In this document: positions 8,454 through 15,905 of the stretch, piece after piece
How positions within the stretch are numbered: position 1 is the first letter of the stretch
Layout: each line of letters opens with the position of its first letter
Assembly: GCA_903932155.1 (NCBI GenBank)
Contig: CAIZFH010000315.1
Span: 1 to 36,489, forward strand
Direction: 5' to 3'
Origin: an uncultured Granulicella sp.
GTDB taxonomy: Bacteria > Acidobacteriota > Terriglobia > Terriglobales > Acidobacteriaceae
Length of the DNA: 36,489 nt
Position numbers and translations under genes: made by a program
Notes under the pieces: model-generated
The model's database searches: none
Told to the model about the DNA's origin: nothing
Seen by the model: the letters and a program-made list of their open reading frames with translations, nothing else

Positions 8454-9702
8454 CTTCCGGCTGTTGCGCGCAGCCCGTACTGCCGGGCTGGCCGGGTGCT
8501 TTGTGCTCGGAGCATGCCTGTCCTATGGGCAAACCACCAACTCCTGTCTGGATTGTCACTCCGCCATGCCTGATCCGCTGGGCGTTACGCAGGAGAAGTT
8601 CAGCCAGGACATCCATTCGCAAAAGGGCCTGACTTGCACCAGTTGCCACGGAGGCGACGCAAGCAGCTACGACCCGACCGTATCCATGGGCACCAAGGCC
8701 GGGTTCAAGGGCAAGATCGATCGCAAGCAGGTGCCGCAGTTATGCGCGAGCTGCCATTCCAATCCCACCTACATGAAGCAGTACAATCCCAGCCTTCGCA
8801 CCGACCAGTTGGACCAGTATCACACCAGTATGCATGGCAAACGACAAGCCGCGGGAGACACCAAAGCTGCGGTATGCGTCGACTGCCATAGCGTCCACGA
8901 TATCCGGCCGCCCAGCGATCCCCGTTCCACCGTCAATCCCGTCAACATCGCAACTACATGCTCGCGCTGCCATTCCGACGCCGCATACATGAAGCCGTAC
9001 GGCATTCCTACCGATCAGTTCGCAAACTACAAAACCAGCGTGCATTATCAGGCGATGATGGTGCGGGGCGATCTGAGTGCGCCTACCTGCACTACCTGCC
9101 ACGGAAACCATGGCGCGACGCCGCCGGGCGTGGACAAGGTGCAGAATGTTTGCGCCAACTGTCACGTCTTCCAGGCCCAGATGTATGGCAAGAGTTCGCA
9201 CTTCAAGGCGTTTCAATCGCTAGGTCTTCCAGGATGCGTTGTCTGCCACTCCAATCATGGCATTCACCAGCCATCGGATGCCATGCTTGGCACCGGTCCG
9301 CAGGGCGTCTGTATGCGGTGTCATCAACCGGGCGACAAGTGCGATCTTGCAAGGGTAAAGATTCAGAGCGGTTTAATGAAGTTGGATAGCTCCATCACGA
9401 ACGCCGACCAGACACTTTCTGTCGCCGAGGCTTCCGGCATGGATGTGAGCGAGGCCCGGCTGGCGCAGACCCAGGCCAGGGACGAGCTGATCAAAGCGCG
9501 GGTTACCATCCATACCTACCAGGAGGCCCTGGTGGACCAGGATGTCCAGGCCGGGCTCAAAATCGCTGCTAAAGATGAGCAGGCCGGCAAGGACGCGATG
9601 GTTGAGCGCAACCAACGCCGAATCGGACTCGGAATCTGCTTTCTTGCCATTGCGATCATGCTGGCTGGACTCTGGCTGTTCATCAGGAAGATCGAGCACT
9701 AG
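8434..9702 (+). CDS. Nonaheme c-type cytochrome with C-terminal membrane anchor
   Basis: 422 residues from ATG 8434 (GTG 8428 is also possible); it overlaps the cytochrome b gene by 20 bases, indicating translational coupling. A signal-like hydrophobic segment ([17 protein letters not shown]) leads into nine CxxCH motifs: CLDCH, CTSCH, CASCH, CVDCH, CSRCH, CTTCH, CANCH, CVVCH and CMRCH. Many additional His residues (HTSMHG, SVHYQ, SSHFK) can act as distal ligands, so bis-His hemes are likely. After the last heme comes a ~90-residue helical stalk ([24 protein letters not shown]), then one transmembrane helix ([21 protein letters not shown]) and a short cytoplasmic tail. The architecture and operon position suggest that it replaces cytochrome c1/f as the electron outlet of the Rieske/b complex. 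It resembles the NapC/NrfH and cytochrome c3 superfamily only at the level of heme packing. Confidence 0.9.
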   Translation: MAFLRNNFRLLRAARTAGLAGCFVLGACLSYGQTTNSCLDCHSAMPDPLGVTQEKFSQDIHSQKGLTCTSCHGGDASSYDPTVSMGTKAGFKGKIDRKQVPQLCASCHSNPTYMKQYNPSLRTDQLDQYHTSMHGKRQAAGDTKAAVCVDCHSVHDIRPPSDPRSTVNPVNIATTCSRCHSDAAYMKPYGIPTDQFANYKTSVHYQAMMVRGDLSAPTCTTCHGNHGATPPGVDKVQNVCANCHVFQAQMYGKSSHFKAFQSLGLPGCVVCHSNHGIHQPSDAMLGTGPQGVCMRCHQPGDKCDLARVKIQSGLMKLDSSITNADQTLSVAEASGMDVSEARLAQTQARDELIKARVTIHTYQEALVDQDVQAGLKIAAKDEQAGKDAMVERNQRRIGLGICFLAIAIMLAGLWLFIRKIEH

Positions 9703-9708
9703 AGTTCT

Positions 9709-9734
9709 TTCGCAACCGGTGGTTCCGGTGCGAA
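9709..9734 (+). terminator. Hairpin after the Rieske/b/nonaheme operon
   Basis: Seven bases after the stop codon, TTCGC-A-ACCGG and CCGGT-GCGAA pair as a ten-base-pair stem with one bulged A and the loop TGGTT. No T-run follows, so if it terminates it is not a canonical intrinsic terminator; it may instead protect the 3' end of the mRNA. Confidence 0.45.
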
Positions 9735-10033
9735 TGAATTGCGCTCTCGAGCCACGAAGGATGAATCATATCGAGTGCCCGTTGCTGGCAGGTCTCCCCG
9801 TCGGCCAATGGTTGCAATGTGTTGATCCGACTGCCGCCTTGAGGCTTTGACGGGGTCAACTGAGGCCACACCGGGTCTCTTGGCGGTGGGAGGTCCTGCT
9901 CGGTTTTGATAGCGCAACTGCGAGGTTCCCCAAGATTGAGATGGTGGCGACCTCCTGGGAGCAAGAATTCACCCGACAGCTCTTTATGGGTCAGGGCGTC
10001 GCGGCCTTTCCAGTGCGGATACTGTGTTCAATA

Positions 10034-10062
10034 TTGACCACATTTTATTGTTTTATTTATTT
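10034..10062 (+). promoter_or_regulatory. Possible sigma-70 promoter
   Basis: TTGACC at 10034-10039 resembles a -35 box; 17 bases further on, TTATTT is a weak -10 candidate within a strongly AT-rich patch. It would give a long 5' leader (about 170 bases) for the lipoprotein gene at 10240. Confidence 0.3.
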
Positions 10063-10204
10063 TGAACAACCCTCCCCATATACCTTGCATCGCACTTCTT
10101 GTGCACCGGTAACTCAAGCGCTACGGCACGCGCAGCAAAATGGGGCAACACTCCCATATTTGTATTCAAACCGCGAACAGGGCTTTCCCGGCAATCAGGC
10201 ATTG

Positions 10205-10227
10205 TTCAACTGTGCACCACAGTTGAA
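10205..10227 (+). promoter_or_regulatory. Perfect leader hairpin abutting the ribosome binding site
   Basis: TTCAACTGTG and CACAGTTGAA form a perfect ten-base-pair stem around the loop CAC. The Shine-Dalgarno GAGGGA (10228-10233) begins at the very next base and the ATG is at 10240. Such a stem could stabilise the mRNA, bind a dimeric protein as a DNA operator, or tune ribosome access. Confidence 0.55.
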
Positions 10228-10239
10228 GAGGGAATACGT

Positions 10240-13140
10240 ATGTTTATGCATAAGCGCACAGTTCAAGGCACTTGGTTCTTATCGACACTCACACTCCTAG
10301 CCGTTTCTATCGCAGGCTGCGGTCGAGAAACCATCAATGTCCCAGATACGACGCCCCCCCATGTGCTCACTACGGTTCCCTCTCTAGGAGCGGCAGGCGT
10401 CGCTCTGGGAGCGCCCATCAGCGTAACTTTCAGCAAGCCGGTCAACTGCGCCACCCTCACCACCTCCACTTTTATAGTCAACGTGGCTGGCGGATCTGCC
10501 GTGGCTGGAGCCGTCGCCTGCTCCGGGTCCACCGCGACCTTTACTCCCACCAGTGCTCTTGTACTGCATACGCTGTATACGGCCACGATTACGACGGGGG
10601 CCACAGACCTGGTTGGCAATGTCATGGTGCAGAACTATGCCTGGAACTTTGAAGCTGTGGCCGGCCCCTCCGTGGTTTCCACTACTCCTGCTACTGGTGC
10701 CACCGGTCTGACCTTCAATCCGACGATCAGCGCTACCTTCCTGCAACTTCCAGTGCAAGACCCCGACAGCGCCGGTGCGGCCTTGAACTGCTCCACCGTC
10801 ACCGCGTCGACCTTTACGGTGACTGCCCCGGGCGGAACCGTGACGGGAACAGTCGCCTGCTCTGGAGCAACCGCCACGTTTACTCCAACCTCACCCGCGA
10901 TTCTGGCAGCAAACACCACCTATACTGCTACCCTCACCACTGGGGTCCAGAACGTAGCTGGCACTGGCTTGGCAAGTGCTGTTGTGTGGACATTCACGAC
11001 CGATACACAACCCACCGTGCTCTCCACCCTTCCAGCGAATGGCGCCACTGGCGTCCTGCTCAACCAACCCATCAGCGCGACGTTCAGCCAGGCGATGAAC
11101 TGCGCGACTCTCTACTCTCCCGCAGCAACGTTTACAGTAACCGGCCCGGGTAGTACTGCCGTCGCGGGAGCTGTGAGCTGCTCGGGCAACGGCGCGGTCT
11201 TTATACCATCCAACCTGCTTACGACCAACACCTTGTACACGGCGACAATTACAACCGGGGCCACGGACGCGCAAGGCGTACCCCTGGCAAGCAATTATGC
11301 ATGGGCCTTCAGAACGGTCCCGGCCCCCACCGCACCCGCAGTGATTGCTACTAACCCTGCCGCTGGGGCCACCGGCGTGGCAACCAATCAGGCAATCGCC
11401 GCGACCTTCAATGAGGCGATGAATCCTGCCACTATCGGTGTGACAACCTTCACACTGAAAACTACAACTGGCGGAGCTGCGGTGACCGGAACCGTCGGCT
11501 ATGCTGTCTCCGGCTCGGTTGCGACCTTTACCCCAGCCGCCGCTCTCGCAGTGAGTACCCAGTACACGGCCACGATCACAACCGGGGTTCAGGACCTGGC
11601 AGGCAATGTCATGGCCAGCAACTATGTCTGGACGTTTACAACCGGCGCGACGACAGTCACCACGGGGCCGACGGTGATCTCCACAGTCCCTGCCAATTTG
11701 GCCACCGGCGTGGCAACCAACCAGGCCGTCAGTGCGACCTTCAGCAAGGCCATGAACCCACTCACCATCAGCGGGACCACCTTCACGCTGACAGGGCCCG
11801 GCACAACTGCCGTCGCAGGCCTGGTTACTTACGCCGGCATTGGAAATACAGCGACCTTTACACCAACCGCTGCTCTCGCACCGAGTACCCTGTTTACGGC
11901 CACAATCACAACCGGGGCCAAGGATCTGGCAGGCAATGCGCTGGCCAGCAACTTTGTCTGGACGTTTACAACCGGCGCGACGACTGTCACCACGAAGCCG
12001 ACGATCACCCTCACCTCCCCGGTCAACGGGGCCACCAGTGTGCCAATCAACCAGGCCGTCAGCGCGACCTTCAGCAAGGCCATGGATCCATTATCGATCA
12101 ACACAACAACCTTTACCTTGACAGGACCCAGCGGAACTGCGGTAACCGGAACGATAGGATATGACGCGGTCAACTTTATCGCAACCTTTACCCCGTTAGC
12201 CAATCTCGCGGCCAACACCATCTATACGGCGAACATCACCACCGGAGCGACGGACTCAACCGGCAATCCGCTGGGGTCTGGCGTTGCACCGAATCCCTGG
12301 AACTTCACAACATCCGCTGTAGCACTTCCACCGGCAGTGGTTCTGGGATCGGCCGCTACATTCGGAGACGTTGGCGGGACCGCCGGAATGACCAATCAGG
12401 GGATACTGACAGTCATCAATGGCAATATCGGGACCACGGCCGTGTCGTCGGCGGTCACCGGATTCCACGATACCAGCCTTGCGAAGGTCGGTGCCGTATG
12501 GCCTTGCACCTATACGGAGACGACCCTCAATATAGGGCAGGTAAATGGAATCATCTACACGGCTGCACCGCCCCCCACGGTTTCGTGCCTCAGTGAAGGA
12601 ACCGCCGCCACGACAGCTATTGCAGCCCAGGCTGCACTGGACACTCAGGCCGCTTACAACTCCATGACCCCTGCTAGCAAGCCTGGCGGTATAGCTGTAG
12701 AAAGCTGCGCGGCCCCGCAATGCACAGGCTCCGGTGGCCCGGGCGAGTTGGGCGGTCGAACGCTGCAAGCCGGTGTCTATAAGTCCACGCCGGGCACTTA
12801 CGCCATAACGTCGTCTCCGCTTACTCTCGACGGCGCGGGCAACCCCAACGCCACTTGGGTATTCCAGATGGCCAGTTCACTCACGGTAGGCGGCACAGCC
12901 CCTCAAAGTGTCAGCCTGATCGGTGGCGCGCAGGCCAAGAACGTCTTCTGGCAGGTTGGGAGCGCCGCGACGATCAACGGGGCTGGCGGCGGGACGTTCT
13001 ATGGAACCGTTATCTCTCAGGCGGGAGTCACGACCGGGACTGCTGGAATCACCACCATCACCACCGTCAACGGTAGATTGCTCTCTTTGATTGGTGCGGT
13101 CACCCTGGTGAACACCGTCGTCAATGTACCTGCTCCGTAA
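10240..13140 (+). CDS. Surface lipoprotein: six Ig-like domains plus DUF3494 (ice-binding-like)
   Basis: 966 residues from ATG 10240, supported by AGAGGGA at 10227-10233; the longer frame from 10099 has no such site. The N-terminus is a lipoprotein signal with cleavage before Cys in VSIAGC (about residue 27). Residues ~40-690 hold six bacterial Ig-like (SbsA/Big_5 type) repeats, each opening with P-x-V-(L/I)-x-T-x-P-(A/V)-x-G-A-T-G and TFS(K/Q)AM and closing with ASNYVWTFTT. Residues ~700-965 are a DUF3494 domain: VVLGSAATFGDVGG, the GGRTLQAGVYKS turn, TLDGAGNPNATWVFQM and KNVFWQVGSAATI. DUF3494 is a beta-solenoid; characterised members bind ice, while many others occur in non-polar bacteria as adhesin-like domains. 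The Ig stack would hold the solenoid away from the outer membrane. The partner gene downstream encodes another surface protein. Confidence 0.9.
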   Translation: MFMHKRTVQGTWFLSTLTLLAVSIAGCGRETINVPDTTPPHVLTTVPSLGAAGVALGAPISVTFSKPVNCATLTTSTFIVNVAGGSAVAGAVACSGSTATFTPTSALVLHTLYTATITTGATDLVGNVMVQNYAWNFEAVAGPSVVSTTPATGATGLTFNPTISATFLQLPVQDPDSAGAALNCSTVTASTFTVTAPGGTVTGTVACSGATATFTPTSPAILAANTTYTATLTTGVQNVAGTGLASAVVWTFTTDTQPTVLSTLPANGATGVLLNQPISATFSQAMNCATLYSPAATFTVTGPGSTAVAGAVSCSGNGAVFIPSNLLTTNTLYTATITTGATDAQGVPLASNYAWAFRTVPAPTAPAVIATNPAAGATGVATNQAIAATFNEAMNPATIGVTTFTLKTTTGGAAVTGTVGYAVSGSVATFTPAAALAVSTQYTATITTGVQDLAGNVMASNYVWTFTTGATTVTTGPTVISTVPANLATGVATNQAVSATFSKAMNPLTISGTTFTLTGPGTTAVAGLVTYAGIGNTATFTPTAALAPSTLFTATITTGAKDLAGNALASNFVWTFTTGATTVTTKPTITLTSPVNGATSVPINQAVSATFSKAMDPLSINTTTFTLTGPSGTAVTGTIGYDAVNFIATFTPLANLAANTIYTANITTGATDSTGNPLGSGVAPNPWNFTTSAVALPPAVVLGSAATFGDVGGTAGMTNQGILTVINGNIGTTAVSSAVTGFHDTSLAKVGAVWPCTYTETTLNIGQVNGIIYTAAPPPTVSCLSEGTAATTAIAAQAALDTQAAYNSMTPASKPGGIAVESCAAPQCTGSGGPGELGGRTLQAGVYKSTPGTYAITSSPLTLDGAGNPNATWVFQMASSLTVGGTAPQSVSLIGGAQAKNVFWQVGSAATINGAGGGTFYGTVISQAGVTTGTAGITTITTVNGRLLSLIGAVTLVNTVVNVPAP
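11641..12300 (+). repeat. Direct DNA repeat of Ig modules, 330-base period
   Basis: Within the lipoprotein gene the fifth and sixth Ig modules are near-copies at DNA level. ACCGGCGCGACGAC at 11641 recurs at 11971, exactly 110 codons later, and the AACCAGGCCGTCAG..GCGACCTTCAGCAAGGCCATG stretch is also shared. The earlier modules are more diverged, implying recent duplication or gene conversion of the last two. Confidence 0.7.
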
Positions 13141-13146
13141 GGCCAC

Positions 13147-13176
13147 GCGGAGACCGTTCTTCAGGACGGTCTCCGC
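13147..13176 (+). terminator. Strong hairpin after the DUF3494 gene
   Basis: GCGGAGACCGT and ACGGTCTCCGC form a perfect eleven-base-pair stem, extendable by two more pairs to a four-base loop, six bases after the stop codon. It is GC-rich and very stable, but there is no T-run. It probably separates this gene from the OmpA-like gene. Confidence 0.6.
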
Positions 13177-13336
13177 ACAGAAGTGCAGTACAGAAATACG
13201 CGCAAGCAGGTAAGCAAGGCTTGAACAGCAGGGAAGAGAGGGTTGGTTCCCGCATTCCAGCTAGTCGCACGCAAGCCGGGCGAGCCCGATTGTGAGGATG
13301 CATGATTTTCGCGAGCAGCAATTCAGGAGAAAGACA

Positions 13337-15094
13337 ATGAAACTCAGAACGCGGATGATTGCCACAACAGCGGCGGTTGCTTTGCTGGTGCCACCATTCT
13401 TATTTGCTGCCGAATTCTCGACGAACTTGTCGTCCAATGCCACCGCTGTCGACTCCGCGGTTACGCCCGATGCCGTTGGATATGTCAAAACACCAGTTAT
13501 GCTACTGGCGGCCCAGTCCGCGGCATCTGCACCTACAGGACGCTCCTACAGAAGTTATCCCAGGGCTGAGCTTTTTCTTGGCTACTCCTATCTGCGCAGT
13601 TTGCCGTTTCAGCCAATGTTGACCCCCGGTAACCGAATGGTTCGGCTGAATGGCGGCAGCGCATCCATTGCCTTCAACCTGAATCGCTATTTTGGGCTGG
13701 TTGCTGATTTTGGCGGCTTCGATGACACGAAACTCCAGATCGCGGGCACAGGCGCAACCCCACCTCGTACGGTAGACGCAAGCGGAACTGCCTACACATT
13801 CATGGCCGGCCCACGCCTTTCCTTCCGCACCCGCAGGGTCACTCCCTTCGTACAAGCTCTGTTTGGCGGCGTACACGCGAGTGAGGTGACCCTTTCCAAT
13901 TGCACCGGTGCTCTTTGCACGCCGCTACCCAAGGAGAACGCGTTTGCCATGACAGCCGGAGGCGGAATCGACCTCAAGATTCACCGGCATGTGGCCATTC
14001 GCATCGTTCAAGCCGAATACCTGATGACGAACTTCGCTGATCTCAGCACGGGCAACAGGCACATGCAGAACGACATGCGCCTTTCGTCTGGACTTGTCTT
14101 CGGCTTTGGCGGCAATACTCCCCCACTTGCGGTTGATTATTCCTGCACACTCAACCCATCGACTGCCTTCTCCGGCGACCCGATCACGGTGACAGGTGTG
14201 GCGTTGAACCTGAATCCGAATCCGAAGAAGGTAGTGAGCTACACGTGGTCGTCCGATGGCGGCACGATCTCGGGGACATCGAGCACGGCGACCGTGGATA
14301 CCACGGCTGCGGCCCCAGGGAGCTACACGGTCAAGGGCCATGTTTCGCAGGGCGTAAAGCCCGGCCAGATGGCGGACTGCTCCGCGCAGTTCACGATCAG
14401 GGCATTCGATCCGCCGACCATCAGCTGCTCGGCGAATCCTTCATCGGTCAATCCGGGCGACAGCTCTACGATCTCGTCGAACGCAGCCAGCCCGCAGAAC
14501 CGTCCTCTTACCTATAGCTACAACGCAACAGCCGGTTCGATCAGCGGCACTACCTCCTCGACGATGCTCTCGACGGCGGGCGCGGCTCCCGGGCCGATTA
14601 CAGTGACCTGCGGTGTATCGGACGACAAGGGACATAGCGTATCCGCGACCACCAGCGTCAACGTAATTGCTCCTCCGCCACCGCCACCTCCTGCTTTGCC
14701 ACCGGCTCCGCAGGCGACCAGTATGTGCTCCGTGAGCTTCGAGCGCGATTCGACGCGCCCAACGCGCGTGGACAACGAAGCAAAGGCATGCCTGGACGAC
14801 ATAGCTCTCAATCTGCAGCGCACTACCGATACAAAGCTGGCCCTGGTGGGTAACGAAGACGCTAAAGAGAAGGCGGCTGAGGCCAAGGATGCGAAGCTGA
14901 AGCAGCACACTCAGAAGCCGAGTGATGCAGCGCAACGCGCGGTCAACACCAAACAGTATCTGGTGAACGAGAAGGGCATCGATCCCTCTCGCATCATGCT
15001 CTATACAGGCTCGGACGATGCCAGGACGGTGGCGACGACGCTGATTCCGGTCGGCGCAGCCAACCCCGTCGCAGGCAACGCACCAGTGGATTAA
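13337..15094 (+). CDS. Outer-membrane beta-barrel, Ig-like and OmpA-like protein
   Basis: 585 residues from ATG 13337, with AGGAGA at 13325-13330 six bases upstream. Signal peptide MKLRTRMIATTAAVALLVPPFLFAA. Residues ~70-260 look like an eight-stranded OmpA-type barrel: RAELFLGYSYLRS, a strand ending in FNLNRYFGLVADFGGFD, RVTPFVQALFGGVHAS, VAIRIVQAEYLMTNF and RLSSGLVFGFG. Two PKD/Ig-like domains follow (SCTLNPSTAFSGD.., SCSANPSSVNPGD..), then a Pro-rich hinge and a C-terminal domain of OmpA type. The peptidoglycan-binding part is recognisable in DSTRPTRVDNEAKACLDDIA and AAQRAVNTKQYLVNEKGIDPSRI. The order barrel-Ig-OmpA is common in Acidobacteriaceae. It probably links the outer membrane to peptidoglycan and lies 196 bases after the DUF3494 lipoprotein gene. 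Confidence 0.85.
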   Translation: MKLRTRMIATTAAVALLVPPFLFAAEFSTNLSSNATAVDSAVTPDAVGYVKTPVMLLAAQSAASAPTGRSYRSYPRAELFLGYSYLRSLPFQPMLTPGNRMVRLNGGSASIAFNLNRYFGLVADFGGFDDTKLQIAGTGATPPRTVDASGTAYTFMAGPRLSFRTRRVTPFVQALFGGVHASEVTLSNCTGALCTPLPKENAFAMTAGGGIDLKIHRHVAIRIVQAEYLMTNFADLSTGNRHMQNDMRLSSGLVFGFGGNTPPLAVDYSCTLNPSTAFSGDPITVTGVALNLNPNPKKVVSYTWSSDGGTISGTSSTATVDTTAAAPGSYTVKGHVSQGVKPGQMADCSAQFTIRAFDPPTISCSANPSSVNPGDSSTISSNAASPQNRPLTYSYNATAGSISGTTSSTMLSTAGAAPGPITVTCGVSDDKGHSVSATTSVNVIAPPPPPPPALPPAPQATSMCSVSFERDSTRPTRVDNEAKACLDDIALNLQRTTDTKLALVGNEDAKEKAAEAKDAKLKQHTQKPSDAAQRAVNTKQYLVNEKGIDPSRIMLYTGSDDARTVATTLIPVGAANPVAGNAPVD

Positions 15095-15415
15095 GACTTA
15101 AAAACTAGCCCACAGCCGAATGAGGAGACTGCAGAGATACTTCATAAACGGAATGTTTATCTGAGCAAGCGCAATGTTCCTCCCCGAGAAGGTACTCAGT
15201 CACGCTGCATTCGCTTCGGTAATCTCCTGAAAAGCAGCTATTAGGGAGGGGCGCTAGCTAAGTGAGCCGAGCAATCAGGTGCCAGCGAGTGTCCAAAAGT
15301 GTCCCGCGGCACCGAAACGCCTTAGCCCTCGGACAGCCCCAATGCGCGCTTGACGGCAGACAATTTCGGCGCGTATCAACTACTCTAAACCACCGTAGTT
15401 GCTGCATTAAAGTAA
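15095..15415. other. Intergenic region beside tRNA-Pro
   Basis: 321 bases with no supported gene. A weak AT hairpin (ATAAAC/GTTTAT, 15144-15160) could end the OmpA-like transcript. At 15289-15304 there is a short direct repeat, GTGTCC-AAAA-GTGTCC, on the 3' side of the tRNA, where integrated elements often leave remnants. No integrase or att duplication of the tRNA end is visible. Confidence 0.5.
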
Positions 15416-15492
15416 TGGTCGGGACGACTAGATTCGAACTAGCGACCTCACCCACCCCAAGGGTGCGCGCTACCAGGCTGCGCCACGTCCCG
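15416..15492 (-). tRNA. tRNA-Pro (anticodon GGG), CCA encoded
   Basis: The minus strand folds into a complete cloverleaf. The acceptor stem is CGGGACG/CGTCCCG with discriminator A and an encoded CCA (plus-strand TGG at 15416-15418). The anticodon stem is CACCC/GGGTG around the loop TTGGGGT, giving anticodon GGG. The T arm carries TTCGAAT. 77 bases including CCA. Confidence 0.95.
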
Positions 15493-15587
15493 ACTTGTTT
15501 CGCGCGTTACCCAGGCGGGCAACGGCAGAGGTAGTTGCAGGGTTAAGTGTACACGAGCAGCACCGTTCATAGGGCGCGGCGCAAAGC

Positions 15588-15866
15588 TCAATGGCTGGGC
15601 GCCACATACTCCTTGGGCAGCGAGCCGCCTTCACCCTCGCTGAAGAAGAAGCCGTTCATCTGCTCTACCAGAAAATCCTGCGCCTCGCGCGTCCAGGGCT
15701 GCAAGCGATACTCGTTGAGCAGCATCTTCTGTCGCTCCACCCACTCGCCCCATGCCTGCTTGGAGACGTTCTTATAGATCTTCTGGCCGAAGTCGGAGTC
15801 GAACGGCGGTTCGTCCAGCCCTTCCATCTCAGCCTTGTACTTCATGCAAAAAACCATGTGCGCCAT
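15588..15866 (-). CDS. yggX: Fe(2+)-trafficking protein YggX
   Basis: 92 residues. The pattern MVFCMKYKAEMEGLDEPPFDSDFGQKIYKNVSKQAWGEWVERQKMLLNEYRL..FLVEQMNGFFF matches the YggX family. The conserved early Cys (C7), the GQKIYxxVSKxAWxxW motif and the M-L-x-N-E segment are all present, and the usual length is about 90 residues. YggX is a cytosolic protein linked to iron handling and protection of Fe-S clusters from oxidative damage in enterobacteria; its exact biochemical role is debated. The start ATG has an AGGAGAG-like site upstream. It follows rnr on the same strand, but with only 39 bases between the end of rnr and its own start it is upstream in transcription, so yggX would be read after no near gene and precede tRNA-Pro. 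Confidence 0.88.
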   Translation of the reverse strand: MAHMVFCMKYKAEMEGLDEPPFDSDFGQKIYKNVSKQAWGEWVERQKMLLNEYRLQPWTREAQDFLVEQMNGFFFSEGEGGSLPKEYVAPSH

Positions 15867-15905
15867 GTTTGTTCTCTCCTGAGTCTCTTCTGATTGTACC
15901 GGGGA

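Larger units (their letters stand above)
9703..10239. other. Intergenic region before the DUF3494 lipoprotein
   Basis: 537 bases. Frames on either strand (for example 9683-9964 minus) have no ribosome binding site and no family resemblance. The left end has a hairpin that may end the cytochrome operon, the middle is featureless, and 10020-10080 is unusually AT-rich and probably carries the promoter. A perfect hairpin sits at the right end, directly before the ribosome binding site. I looked for a c-di-GMP (GEMM) riboswitch core and did not find one. Confidence 0.6.

Noticed and set aside
9683-9964. 93-codon minus-strand frame after the cytochrome operon
   Set aside because: I considered a degenerate transposase or hypothetical gene, but it overlaps the nonaheme gene end, has no ribosome binding site, and shows no transposase motif or terminal inverted repeats.
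10080-10239. c-di-GMP-I (GEMM) riboswitch in the leader of the DUF3494 gene
   Set aside because: Considered because such adhesin-like genes are often c-di-GMP controlled, but neither the conserved GEMM core nor its tetraloop-receptor pair is present.
15262-15534. 90-codon plus-strand frame over tRNA-Pro
   Set aside because: Its middle (VGTTRFELATSPTPRVRATRLRH) is simply the translated tRNA gene.
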